From the NCBI GenBank assembly GCA_020002185.1, contig CM034531.1, positions 78,712,474 to 78,776,473 on the forward strand: a stretch of DNA of 64,000 nucleotides. The letters run 5' to 3'. Under the pieces are notes generated by a model, which was not told the origin of the DNA, did not search any database, and saw nothing but the letters and a program-made list of their open reading frames with translations. Positions 1 to 12,362 of the stretch are shown one piece after another (position 1 is the first letter of the stretch; each line of letters opens with the position of its first letter). The translations under genes were made by a program, and so were the position numbers. The DNA is from Paraescarpia echinospica (Eukaryota; Annelida; Polychaeta; Sabellida; Siboglinidae).

Positions 1-3000
1 TGTCTGGTGGCTTCACCACTCTGTGTGATCTTCTCAGCGGTACTACCACGTCTGGTACTACACAGGACTGCGACCTTTCAACTGTTGGTCTTGAGATCAC
101 CTCTCCTGTGGCTGTACCTGTAGTCACGTCCGAGTTGCCAGATGATAGTGGTGGTGTCGATGGTGTTCGCTCGAACCGAGGTAGTACTTCACGCTATGCA
201 AGCCTCGGTGGAAGTTGAAGCTCTTCAATCCTCAGTGGTACCAAACGCTCTTCAGTCGACTCGATCGGCCTTCTCTCGCGCAAATGATCCTGGTGACGCT
301 TCCACACTCTGTCATCCTGCAAACGTACCGCGAAGGTCAGCGGACCCAGCCGGTTCTCTATCACCGTAGCGACCCATTTCGGTTGTCCCTGAAAGTTCAA
401 CGCCCAGACACAGTCTCCTGTCATGAAACTTCGCTCCACTGCTCTCTGGTCGTGGCGTTCTTTGTCTTCTTCCTGTTTGCGCAAGACTCGGTTCTGAATG
501 GATGGTCGTAGAAGATCCAGTCGTGTGCTCGGTGGTGTCTTCAACACAAACTCTGTTGGAGCTCTGCCGGTTGTAGCTTGTGGAGTTACCCTGTAGCGTG
601 CTAGGAAGGTGTAGAGACGATCTTCTAGGTTGCCATTTGTCTTCTTCAACCCTGCTTTTACAGTCTGAACGGCGCGTTCAGCTAAGCCATTACTGGATGG
701 GTGATAAGGTGAAGACTTGATGTGTTTGATTCCGTTAGCTCGACAAAACTGTTCAAACTCCTCACTGCTGAAACAGCTTCCTTTATCTGATACCACTGTG
801 CTTGGTAGACCCAAAATCGCAAACGTCTATCTTAGCTTCGTGAGAGTTGCACTGGTTGTCGCAGCTGATACAACGTGTGCATCGATGTACTTGCTGTGAG
901 CATCGACTATGATGAGTATCATACGTCCCTCGAACGGTCCCGCATAATCAATGTGTATTCGATGCCACGTTCGTCCCGGCCATTCCCATGGATGCAGTGG
1001 TGCCACTGGTGGTTGTTTGCTGTGTATTTGGCATGTCGTGCAGTCCTTAACACACATCTCGATTTCAGCGTCCAAACCTGGCCACCAGAGGTAGCTTCGG
1101 GCTAACGCCTTCATCTTCACTATGCCCGGATGCGTCTCGTGTAGTTCTTTCAACAACGTGTCACGACCCTTTGGTGGTACGATGACTCTTGCTCCCCACA
1201 TCAGCACCCCGTGTTGGACATTCAGTTCGTCTTTCCTTCGAGTGTAACTCTCCCACTCGCGTGGTACATCGCTAGGCCGTCCTCCTTCCACGAACCGTAG
1301 AACTTGTGACAGTATCGGATCGGTTGCTGTCCATTTAGCGATGTGTTCTGCCGTGATGGGTGTATCGTTCATGGTTGTAAGTGCTATAACCACTTCCTCC
1401 GGGACTGGTACTCGTTCAGGAGTGTCTGGTAGCGGCAAGCGACTCAATCCGTCTGCATGACAGATACTCGTACCCGGTCTATACTCCAGATGGTACTGAT
1501 AGTTACTTAGTGTTAGTGCCCATCTCTGAATACGTGCACTAGCCATTGCGGAGATGGCACGATCTTCCTTCAACAGCCCGATCAACGGCTTGTGGTCGGT
1601 CTGCAACGTGAAGTCCCTGCCGTTAAGGTACTTATGGAACTTGGATATCCCGAAGACCAGCGACAACGCTTCCTTTTCCAGCTGTACGTACTTCTTTTTC
1701 GCTGTGGAGAGAGAGCGTGATGCGTATGCGATAGGCTTGTCGCTGCCATCGGGCAATCGGTGTGACAGTACGCTTCCAATCCCGTAAGGAGATGCGTCAC
1801 TGCTCAAGATGATCGGAAGTTCAGGGTTGTAGTGTACAAGCACATCTGAAGAAACGAGCAGTGTCTTAGACTCATCGAAAGCCTTTTGTTGCGTCGGACC
1901 CCACTTCCACTTTGTGTGTTGGCGTGTCATTTCATGCAGCGGAGCAAGCAGCGTACTGAGATTGCGCAAGAAGTTGTGATAGTAGTGAATGAGTCCTAGA
2001 TAACTCCTCAACTCCTGTACATTCTGCGGTGCAGGCGCGTTCTGTACTGCTCGCACTTTGTCTTCCGTAGGATGAATACCTTCAGCATCAATCGCATGAC
2101 CTAGATAGTTGCACGATTTCTGACGAAACGCACATTTCTCGTTCTTCAGGCGTAACCCTGCGTCTTGTAGTCGCGTTAGCACAGTAGCCAGATTACGATC
2201 GTGCTCTTCTGGCGTTCTTTCTGTGACCAGGATGTCGTCGAGGTAGACTACGGTCATGGGTATGTTCTGTAGTAACTGCTCCATGATTCTCTGGAAGATA
2301 CCTGGAGAAGAACTCACACCGAAAGGCAGACGTTCGAATGCGAATAGTCCTTTCGACGTGTTGATTGTAGTCAACGGACGTGATTCTTCATCCAGTACGA
2401 CCTGTTGATATGCACGGCTCATGTCCAGCGTGGTGTACAGTGTACCACCTGCTAATTTTGTAAACAGATCAGATACGTTCGGGATCGTGTACTTGTCTAC
2501 CTTTACGGCTCTGTTGATGGTTACCTTATAGTGGCCACAGATTCTGACTGCGCCGGTAGACTTCAAGACCGGTACAATGGGCGCGGCCCACTCAGCATAC
2601 TCCACAGGACGGATGATTCCGGCCTTCTGCATACGATCTAGCTCGTCCTCTACTTTGGCTCGTAAAGCAAGAGGTACAGGTCGAGGTTTACAATACCTCG
2701 GTTTAACCGTGTCATCAACGTAGAACTTCGCAGTCAGCCCCTTTAGAGTGCCTAGTCCCTCACTGAACATTGATTCGTAAGGCTTTAGGAAGTCCTCTCT
2801 CTGTCTACCTGGTTCAACACTGTTAGCCAATCCCTTCCCAGCAGGTTAGATTCCGACCCAGGCACTCCGATTGCCTGCATCCTGTGCTGTTGATTGTTGT
2901 GACAAACGTTCATCTGTGCTCGCCCTAAAGGCTCAAGTGTGGTACCTGCGTACGTTCGCAACCTCGGAACGTTACGCGTCGAGAGTGAGCACAAATGTCT

Positions 3001-3178
3001 TGCAGATTTTAGCCCACTCACCCCCCGATATAAGCGAAACTGCTGCTCCGGTATCTATCTCCATAGCCATTTCACTTCCCTCTATCTGGATATTGCAAAT
3101 GTACGGTGATATGGTGTGGGTAGCACTTGTGTGATACAGGCCAAGTGTGTATGTGTCTTCACATAACTTGTCATTGCG
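1..3178 (-). pseudogene. pol: Gypsy A pol: protease, RT, RNase H, integrase
   Basis: Minus-strand polyprotein. The aspartic protease motif DTGAA is read near 3040. RT follows, with the catalytic YLDD near 2250. RNase H shows SSDASPYGIG near 1800. The integrase zinc domain has HETHPG then CTTC near 1130-1040, and the core has VVSDKG and NGLAER (second catalytic Asp, Glu) near 790 and 670. An in-frame TAG lies near 824-826 inside the integrase core, and another near 192 precedes a tail in the same frame that ends in a PLRRSHR-type motif at the left edge. The frame also changes between the protease and RT around 2800-3020. Family membership is secure; activity is not expected because of these breaks. 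Confidence 0.9.
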
Positions 3179-4096
3179 TTACGAGTGTATGTCATTTTCT
3201 ACTATGTGTGTCTGCTGAGTGTTTGCATTGCACACATTAGCAAAGTGATTTAGCGTTTGACACTTGTAGCATCTCCTGCCCCAAGCTTTGCACATTCGCC
3301 GATCGTCGTGTGGCGGTCCACCACAGCCTGAGCATGCCGGTGCTGCCCCCTTGTGACGTCTGTACCGCTGCTGACTGCTCACGACTGGTCGATCGTCTCG
3401 ATGTGGCGTCCCCTGGCGATCAGGCGGAAAGCGTTTTCTTGGTGGATTGCGATCTCTGTGTGTCGCCACCTGGTGACCAAAACTGAAACCTCCACGTGAA
3501 GAGTTGCGCCGCCCCTCGTCATTCGATACAGCGTGGACAGGCCTCGGCACGGACGAAGAAGAGTTTCCCATGATCTTCGACTGCTGTAGCGTAGCTTCCA
3601 GTGTGCGCCCGAACGTCAGTAACTTCTCTAGCATGATTGTAGGTTCACTTAACCCCTTGTCACGCACTTTTGACATCGCACATTTTTGGATGATTTGCGA
3701 CTTCACTTCTCTGTCTTTCTCATGGAACTTACAGTTTTTGGCTAGTTGCTGCAATCGTGCATTGAATTGGTCCAGCGTCTCTGACGACGTCTGTTCAGCC
3801 TGTCGGAACTTGAATATTTCATATTCTTCATTGCATTGCGGCCTGAAGTAAGCAGTGAGCTTCCGCTTGGTTTCTGCGAAATCATCATTTTCTGTCACCC
3901 CCACTGCTTCACTCAATTCAAACACTGCCTCACCAGCATAATGAAGCAACATCGCTCTCATTCTTGTATCGTTCTGAATGTCTTTAGCCACCACAAAGTT
4001 TTCAAAGCGCCGCACCCAACGCTCCCAGCGTTGGCCTGCGCTGTCAGTCGGCTCCAGCGAAAAAGGTGCCACGTCAGCGACAGTTTCCATTTTCAC
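3179..4096 (-). CDS. gag: Gypsy A gag
   Basis: A 305-residue open frame starting at an ATG whose codon is at 4094-4096. The first two thirds match the capsid layout of Gypsy gag, with a helical region containing a RWVRRFENF-like stretch. The C-terminal third is basic and proline/arginine rich. It ends in a CCHC-type zinc knuckle read as CYKCQTLNHFANVC, preceded by a second Cys cluster (CSGCGG). Gag would coat the RNA and form the particle. The frame is uninterrupted, unlike pol just downstream. Confidence 0.85.
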   Translation of the reverse strand: MKMETVADVAPFSLEPTDSAGQRWERWVRRFENFVVAKDIQNDTRMRAMLLHYAGEAVFELSEAVGVTENDDFAETKRKLTAYFRPQCNEEYEIFKFRQAEQTSSETLDQFNARLQQLAKNCKFHEKDREVKSQIIQKCAMSKVRDKGLSEPTIMLEKLLTFGRTLEATLQQSKIMGNSSSSVPRPVHAVSNDEGRRNSSRGGFSFGHQVATHRDRNPPRKRFPPDRQGTPHRDDRPVVSSQQRYRRHKGAAPACSGCGGPPHDDRRMCKAWGRRCYKCQTLNHFANVCNANTQQTHIVENDIHS

Positions 4097-4148
4097 ACAG
4101 AAATTAGACGTAGTCTAGTTCAAAGTAACTCGTAGAGTTGTCAGTTTA

Positions 4149-4159
4149 CCTCGTCGCCA
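4149..4159 (-). other. Primer-binding site of Gypsy A
   Basis: On the minus strand the 11 bases TGGCGACGAGG lie five bases inside the presumed LTR end. They begin with TGG, the complement of a tRNA CCA end. The same 11 bases occur at the matching place in Gypsy B (60263-60273), which supports the assignment. Which tRNA is used cannot be told here. Confidence 0.75.
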
Positions 4160-4164
4160 ATTAA

Positions 4165-4325
4165 TGTCGTGTACTGGCCGTGGGCTGTGCGTACAACGAC
4201 ATTATAGAATGAAGATTCTCGTAGAGAAAGTATGAACACATTTATTGTGACACAGGCGGAACTCGAGATCCAAAAGAAAAGAGGAAACGGGGCATGGTAA
4301 ACGGTTCCGCGATCAAGGATCTAAC
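4165..4325 (-). repeat. Probable 5' LTR of Gypsy A
   Basis: The segment next to the primer-binding site begins TGTCG on the plus strand and could end at TAACA near 4325, giving TG...CA ends. On the minus strand it carries AATAAA (4241-4246), the polyadenylation signal expected in an LTR. Only one copy is in the window, so the outer edge is a guess based on the 172-bp LTRs of Gypsy B. Confidence 0.5.
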
Positions 4326-4940
4326 ACATCTTTATTCGACAGATATAACACAAGTAAGTACAAAACATGTAAGAACATTTTCATAAAAACAAACTGTCGG
4401 GAAACTCTCACAAAGGCTTTCAAATGTGCCGCTGAGCATGAGAAGCGCCCACTGGTAATTTTAACTAAAACATTTCTCCTACTCCTATTGTGATGAACAA
4501 TCATATATTAAGTTAAAACTACAAGCTGCTTTAATAGATACAAAAAAGAATATATATATGTTGGTAGATTAACTGCATATGTAGCAGTTTTTGTCCGTGC
4601 AAGTGTCTTTGTAAAATGTCAGTAAGTACTTTCTAGTGTATATAGAGAAGCTGCAAAAACTATGTGTGTACATTTTGTCTAAACTGCAGGGTGGCATTTT
4701 TCTAAGTAAAACTGATAGGTGGCATCGGAATCGGAAGTGTTTATTTGACCCACATGTACAAACAAAAACGGTATCATTATCAAAAACCCATAACTACCTG
4801 CAGCTCAATTATGAAAAACTGAATATGTGTTGAGATAATAAGTACAAAATACATGTATTATAAAGTAGAATATATAACATCAAAATAAAAACAATCAATG
4901 TATGATAATAATCAATTAGCAACATCCTAATCATGAACTA
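4326..4940. other. Intronic A+T-rich stretch, no gene seen
   Basis: About 600 bases between Gypsy A and a LINE 3' end. No domain, splice-supported exon or terminal repeat is visible. It is most simply intron of the CYP20-like gene. Confidence 0.5.
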
Positions 4941-6425
4941 TCAGGTAGCTGTAGATAAACAAAAACAGGGGTCAGGGAGACTGCCACTAAGACCATTATT
5001 GGTCGCACTCGTAGCAGCCACCCCCTTAATTAATTTTCAACATATTATATTTGGCTTACTTAAACACTTTCTATCCAATACATTCTCTGGCTCTCGAAGT
5101 ATGACTGAATGGGATAATAATTTGATGATTTTGTCTTGTAGGATAATCTTGATAAGTAGCATTTTGTAAAAATATAGGAACGCGTCTATGTACACATTTA
5201 TGAAAGAAAGTTAAACATTGACATGTAAAGATGTCTTCCAGTTTTAGTAGATTTAAGAATGTCATAATAGGTTCGGTGTGTGAGTTATATTTACTGCGGG
5301 AAATTATTCGGATTGCCCTTTTCTGCAATTTAGAGTCTAAACCCCACAATAAAATGCTGTAGTTGAGATGAGGTAAATTATTGATTTCTACATACTCTTT
5401 CATGTATATCCAGGTAGAAAGTGTTTTAGTTTATTCATAATTCGCAGAGTTCGTGATATTTTATTCGATATTTTGTCAATGTGTAGAGTCCAGTCTAACG
5501 TTTCTTGAATGGTAGTGCCTAGAAAGTTTAATGTGTGTACACACTCTATTGGTTGACCATTTATTTTTAACGATAATTTTATTTCGGAGATATTACGCTG
5601 TGGAAAATGAAATAGCATATATTTAGTTTTACTTGTATTTAGAGTAAGCTTGTTTACTTGTAACCATTCACTAATATGTTTTAGTTCATCGTTAGTATTA
5701 TCAATGACAACATTATAATTTTCTTTGTTAGAGTTGCAATTGAAAGAACATAGTGGTCCGACGAGGGTGGTATCATCAGCGTAAAGTATGGCTTTGAATT
5801 TGTTGGTGGCAAGATGGATGTCATTTATGTAGAGAGTAGACAGTAGGGGTCCTAATATTGACCCCTGAGGGACGACAGTTGAACAAAATAATGTGTCAAA
5901 TATAACGTCATCGACGTTTACAAACTGGCGTCTTTTGGAAAGGTAGCTCATTAACCAAGTGAGGGGAATACCATTTATGCAGTTTTTTAAATAAAATATT
6001 GTAATCTATAGTATCAAAAGCTTTTGACAGATCCAACAAAATTGCAATTGGAGTTTTTCTGTTATCTAAGTTTTGAAGAATAATGTCAGTTAGTTCGAGC
6101 GTAGCCATATCCGTTGAATGTAATTTCCTAAATCCGTATTGACTTTTGTATAATAATGCGTTTATAGTTAGATATGATATTTGATCGTATACAATTTTTT
6201 CAGAGACTGGAAATTGAGGGGAGTAATAAAATGAGTCTGTAATTGTTAAGCAAGGTTCTATCATATTTTTATGCAAAGGAATAACTTTATAAATTTTTAG
6301 TCTTTGTGGAAATATACCTGAGCTAAGAGAATGGTTATTGATAAGGGACAAAGGCTTCGCAATTACAAAGTTGATTCTTTGTAGTAAAATTGTTGAAATC
6401 GAATCATGGCCTGCACATGTGAATA
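4941..6425 (-). mobile_element. 5'-truncated non-LTR retrotransposon (LINE 1)
   Basis: Minus-strand RT half of a CR1/Daphne-group-like LINE. From the right it shows AGHDSIS near 6395, FRKLHSTDMATLEL near 6125, LDLSKAFDTIDYN near 6035, VVPQGSILGPLLS near 5860 and YADDTTL near 5780. The thumb region FLGTTIQETLDW (near 5510) and a terminal region with RAIRIISRSKYNSHTEP (near 5290) follow. Frame changes occur near 5930 and 5400 and several stops follow 5100. Everything upstream of the RT, including the endonuclease, is missing, which is usual for 5' truncation during LINE insertion. It resembles LINE 2 (14.1-19.7 kb) closely enough to be the same family. Confidence 0.85.
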
Positions 6426-6724
6426 TATAATGGTGTTCATCTTACCGAAGAAACCATCCTATCATATATTGAAAACACTGTTGGTTGATACATTAATAAA
6501 GATTGAATGTTTACAAAACTCAGTTGGTTCAAATAATAAACAGGACAAATCAAAATTAAATAGCTCGTAAATGCTGAATAATAGCTATCTGCATGTGTGC
6601 GGGAAGAAAATAACAGACACATTTGACATTAACAGACAGAAGAAAACCATAGAAAACGGATGTAATGATAATTGAACTATATTTTAAAGAAACACTGCAT
6701 ATCGATTAATTAAGACATGCTTAC
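6426..6724. other. Intron between LINE 1 and exon 9
   Basis: About 300 A+T-rich bases of CYP20-like intron. Nothing recognisable. Confidence 0.5.
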
Positions 6725-6789
6725 TTGGTGAGGTCGGGGTAGACATCGTCATTCTGAAAGACCACTCCAAGTGAGTGGACGACTGGTGT
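6725..6789 (-). CDS. CYP20A1: CYP20-like exon 9 (after the K-helix)
   Basis: Acceptor TTGTAG ends at 6790 and donor GTAAGC occupies 6724-6719. The 65 bases start in phase 0 and leave two bases. They read TPVVHSLGVVFQNDDVYPDL, matching the beta strand after the ExxR helix (ALGVVLQDP in the human protein as I recall it). The heme-binding exon should follow but is not visible down to position 1. Confidence 0.8.
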
Positions 6790-9700
6790 CTACAACAGAA
6801 GCACACACTTATTCTTGAACAACTGTCTGTTTCAGCAACTGTTCAGTGTTCTATAAATCTATTTCCACAATTCAACCGGATACGAACATGTTATTGTGAC
6901 TTGGTGAGATCATCGGGAAAATGCCAAAATAATTTTCAATTGGGCCGAGTCAAACTTTTCTATGAAATGACAAAGCTACAAGACGCTTTCGGGCATTTGT
7001 GGAAGCGGGCGTCTGGACACTTTCGGGCGTTCACGTTCTAAAAGATTAATGTTGTCCAATCTAATGAGGAAAGTCAATGGTATCGTTGATTTTAAGACTA
7101 CACATTTCTATTAAACTGATTGCGCAAAGTTGAACTATTCAAGCACAAAAACGTTGAAGTGCTGAAGAGCAAGTTTTAATACTCTTATATACTCTGCAAT
7201 AATTTGTTTGTGTGGTCAACAGCCATGCGATTAGTGTCACTACGTTACATGATATATTGCTGTAATATTCTACGGTGAGATGTGCATCTCCATCAGATGA
7301 GATAGGCATAATATATTAAGGTGTTTGATGAGTGTTTGTCATATCAAGGCTGTTCTACCATTTGTACTCACCCCCGCTGGAATGCGGTGTCCTCCCAGTT
7401 CTGATTGAACATCCTGGTACCGCGCTGCATATGGTGCAAGTATGGAACACCGCAACGTCTCGCCCAGAACTTGACGCAGATAACTGAATACAAAAAACAA
7501 TTCGTTACAATACCCGACATGAAATGCATGAGCACTAGTCGATAATACAACTAACACTGTGTTCCCCAACTTTCAATCTGCTTATAAATATAAACGGCTA
7601 AATTTTGATCTACATAACTCAGTAGTCATCCTCTACAGAATGAGTTGCACACATAATCAGACACATACCATGGCCAATTATTTGAACTACTTTGTCACAG
7701 TCTCACATGGTTCTAGAGAAATGAGATTAGACTTGATGTCATTTTATCCTCGAGTATACATACACAAGCTTGTCAATGTTTTCTGCGGTGACCTTGCACT
7801 GGTTCCCAGATTCATCGATACCAAGAACATCTCGAATCTCGTTGACCAGCTTGCGCTCAACGTCCGGGTGAGTGGCAAGGAAATAAAAGGTCCAGGTCAT
7901 CACTGCAGAATAGAACTCATCATTTATTATTATCCTCTAACTATGATAAGAAATGAACTTACAAAACTACCTTATGCAGCCCGAGTATACAAACGTGCAT
8001 ATTTTATTTTACCACATAAATAATTCAGACAATTCGCCTTCACTCCAAAACAATCAGAATATTATATTTAATATATATGATTTCTGAATTCCATTCAATC
8101 CATTGAATGGAATTCTATAGTATTGCTCCTGTCGTATTCTCAAAGTTATCAGTGTCATACTTCATTTTTTTTGTTCAGTTTAACTCCACTGGCATTTCGG
8201 TGTTATTGCACTAATGTGCACAGCTGACCTATCCATAATGTGACCTGTTTCTACGCAAAAGGCCTGTTATGCCTTATGTTATGTATTGTGGAGTTTGCAT
8301 GTTTAAGGAGACATATTACGATTAGTAATCAACTACACATGAGGTTGGCGGTATCCCAGAGTGGCTCCGGTGTGTATTGCAGAAACGGTACAAAACACGG
8401 ACGGACACTTACAACTAGTAACGTCTACTGGGTACCCGTTACATCAATATACAACATTTCTCCACCTTAAAATAGAACTATTCCAAAGAACCATCTGCGA
8501 CTAATATAGCAAGCTTACACTAAGTGTAACTGGGTGAATAATCGCAAATTCAACTTAACAGCAGGTTTGATAGCTCGTGATGAACGCCTGATAGCAGCTG
8601 GCGACTGAATGACAGTCGGTGTTGGTGACCCTAACACGTTAGGTGCCTTAGGTGCTTGTTCTGTTTGCCCTCCATGACCTACTGGATCGACTGGATCGAC
8701 CACCATAGGCTCTGTCTCGGATGTCACGACAATGGGAGATGCAGTCGCGACATCGCTCCCTCCTTCTGGTATAGCTAGGTGGTCATCATTCGCGACCATG
8801 TAGTTCACATGAACGAATCGCCTCCTGTTTCCTGGCAGTCTGTCCAAATGTGTTAATGGCCCTAAAACTCTGACCACCGTTCCCAGTGTACACTTCTTCA
8901 TTCCTCCAATCATGTTTCTGACTCTCACTCTCTGGTAGACGTCGAACTTGCGAAGGCGTGAATGAGCTCCATAATGCTGTTGTTTCTGCTTTAATTGCCG
9001 ATCTCGCACTTTTGCTTCGAGACTGGGTTTCGACATCGCAAGTCTGGTGTGTGGTGCTCGGTTCAGGAATAACTCCGACGGCGTTTTATCCGTAAGCGAA
9101 TGCGGTGTCTTTTGCTACTGGAACAGTATGTCCGACAGACGGTGCTACAATGGTAGCTGGTTGTTCGATTTTGCAAGCATCTTCTTGAATGTCTGGACTT
9201 TCCTCTCCGCGAGACCGTTCGTCGCCGGGTGATAAGCTGGACACAGTATATGCTTCACGCCGTTCAACCCCAAGAAACGACCAAATTCCTCGCAAGCGAA
9301 CTGAGGTCCGTTGTCAGATACCACCTCGCGTGATAACCCAAATGCTGCGAGCATTTTTTCTCAGTTACACTATCCTCTTGCTTGCAGTAGTGGCTCGCAG
9401 GCCAATATCAGCTCTTTACTCTGGTCGTAGTGCGTGATACGAATAGTCTTCGCGCATTAATTGCAGCATGGCTGGATACTTCCAAGAGAAGTCGAGATGG
9501 TATTCGATTGAACAGGTCTGCCAGGGAGTAAAGTGTAAAGCATTTTGATCAGTCCTGAGGACTGGATACTGCGCTATATAAGAACTTACTTTTTTAAAGG
9601 ATGTAGTATGTCGCAGATTCCTTACGTCACAACCAAATTATGCACGTGACCTCTTTTAAATTTTGCCTTTGCCAACATTTTTAGTAACAGTAATATTCTG

Positions 9701-12275
9701 TGCATTACATTACAGGGGCAGCACCCGATTTTGATAGCTTGACAGATCTTGCGGATAGACAATATATCACGTAATGGATAGCTCAATTACACTTTAATAT
9801 CACGCATGTAGCTATCACTTTGGGCCAACCATAGCGGTTTGCTTAAAGTGTAAAACACAACCCAATGAGTCACTCACAAAGTCCCGATGTATGGAAGCCA
9901 CCAACGAACAATGTCATCATGTCAGCAGTAGTCTCTGCCTCTGACATGTCAGAACGACTGAGAACGTCAATCAGCGTCGTCTTGACATCAGAAGGGAGAT
10001 TATTCTTGTACACCTCCAATGCGTGTTTCAAGGTTTCACAGAGAGCGTTCCTTGCTGCAAGTAGAAAACTATATATATTGTCATTGGCATAAGGTAATTA
10101 CGGCAAGAAAATATGCAAAGTAGCACAATAAAACGTACACCAAAACAATCGATTTAACAAGATTTAACAAGATTGCCATCCAGAGAATTAACTCTAGATG
10201 GCAGGTGGACAAGGAAGCCCTTTGGCTTATCGAGAGTCCAACCCTTTTATTTACATATATCCAGCCCTTCTGAAGTATGTGTCGATTTTATTTTAAAACA
10301 TATTCACACTACTAGCACCCACACAATCATCAGATAATCTGTTCCATTCATTCACAGTCCTTTGTGAAAATGATAACTTTCTTACGTCTAATCTGCACTG
10401 CTCCTTTACTAATGTAACTTCATGTCCTCTAGTTAGTCTTTCCATTTTTCTTAACAGAAAAAAACATATTTCTATCAATATTTTCATAACCATTCAATAT
10501 TTTAAACACTTTTATCTGATTTCCACTCAATCTCCTGGTCTCTAGTGTTGCTAAACCACATTCTTTTAGGTGTTTTTCATAACTAAGATCCCTCAGTTTT
10601 GGTATCATTTTAGTCGCTCTCCTCTGTACTCTTTCTAGCATATCTATGTCTTTCTTGCGGTATGGCCTCTACGCTTGTATACAATATTCTAAATGAGGCC
10701 TAACTATTGTTTTGTACAGCGGTATTATTAGTTATTTTTCTTTATAAGCTATATTTCGCCTAATCAATCCAAGGATTTGATTTCCTTGTGAAGCTGCAAT
10801 TCCACACTGCTCTGAAACCTTCATGTCAGCACTAATTGTCAGCCCTAAGTCTTTTTCTTTTACAGTAGTAGTTAGTACAGTTTCCCCCATTGTATATTCT
10901 ACATATTTGTTCCCATTTCCTATGTGAAAATTGAACAACTTTTGCCACTTTTCAGACCATTTTATCAACCTGTCAAGATCATCTTGTAAATGGTCTCTAT
11001 CTCCATCACTTTTAATCCTTCTAAACACTTTTGTATCATCTGCAAATTTCAACACCATGCTAGCAATATCATCGTCCAAATCGTTTATATATATTAAGAA
11101 TAATACAGGTCCCAGTACTGATCCCTGTGGAACCCCACTCAAAAGTGATTTCCAGTTTGAAGCCTCCCCGTCAACAACTACCCGTTGTCTTCTGTCAATC
11201 AGCCATTTTTCTATCCAGTTAATTATACCATTTCCTATGGCATGGGCCTTTAGTTTAAGCAGTAATCTTTGATGTGGCACTTTGTCGAAAGCTTTTTGAA
11301 AATCTAAGTAGATGGTATCTACTGGTGATCCATCCTCTACCCACTTAGTGATATCTTCCAAAAAACATAACATATTTGTTATGCATGACCTCGCTTTTAG
11401 AAACCCATGTTGAGATGAGTTCATCAAGTTATGTTTAACAAGAAAACCCACCATGTGATCTTTAATTGGTCTTTCTAATAATTTACAAATCATCGATGTT
11501 AAACTAACTGGTCTATAATTATTTGACTTTTTTAAGTAACGATATATTGTTTGCTTCTTTCCATTCTAAAGGAACCACTCCCTCTTGCAATGACAAGATG
11601 AAAACTGTTGCAAGCGGTATGCTAATTTGTTCTACAATTTCCAATAGTAGTTTGGGTGGAATGTCATCCAATCCAGGTGATTTAGTATCCTTCACAGCCC
11701 TAATTTTCTTAGCTACCATTTCTGGGGTTACAATTGACTGTCTTAAATAGTCTGATTCTGCCCCCTTGAACTTAGCCTCTGGTACTGGCAGTGAACTAGT
11801 GTCTTCTCTGGTAAACACTGAACTAAAATACTAATTCAGGTCTTCTGCCATTAAGAGTCCTTCTGATATTATATTTCTAGCACTATCTTCTAGAGGACCG
11901 ACCTTATCCTGAACTTTCTGTTTGCTTCGAACATACGCATAAAAACTCTTACTCTCTTTGAATTTCTAATTTCAGCTGTATCTTGGTTTAGTGCTTCTTT
12001 ATAAATGTTGTAGTCTTCGTCATTTACAAAGGAATTACTTAATATTTTGGATTACTACACAATAATGTATTGATTAAATCGTAACAATTATTGTGTATAT
12101 AATCCAGGTCTGGTATAACATAGTCATCTTAAAAAAGGTTTGTTTAACGGAAAGATGAGAAAATAGGAATATCACACCAATAAATACTTGTATTTGTACA
12201 CTTCCAACTTGTAAGTATGTATGTATGTATGTATGTATGCACTATGTGCACAAATTGTCACACACACACACACAT

Positions 12276-12362
<87 letters not shown>

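Larger units (their letters stand above)
1..4325 (-). mobile_element. Ty3/Gypsy LTR retrotransposon A, cut by left window edge
   Basis: Element in minus orientation, order from the right: LTR, primer-binding site, gag (from 4096), protease, reverse transcriptase, RNase H, integrase, then a tail running off position 1. The order RT-RNase H-integrase is that of Ty3/Gypsy. The second LTR would lie left of the window, so neither the LTR boundary nor a target duplication can be confirmed. It sits in a downstream intron of the CYP20-like gene, in the same orientation. It has at least two in-frame stops in pol and is probably immobile, though damage is light, which suggests a fairly young insertion. 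Confidence 0.9.

Noticed and set aside
4200..4235. Short hairpin TTCTC-GTA-GAGAA considered as terminator
   Set aside because: Too short, lies inside a probable LTR, and intrinsic terminators do not apply here.
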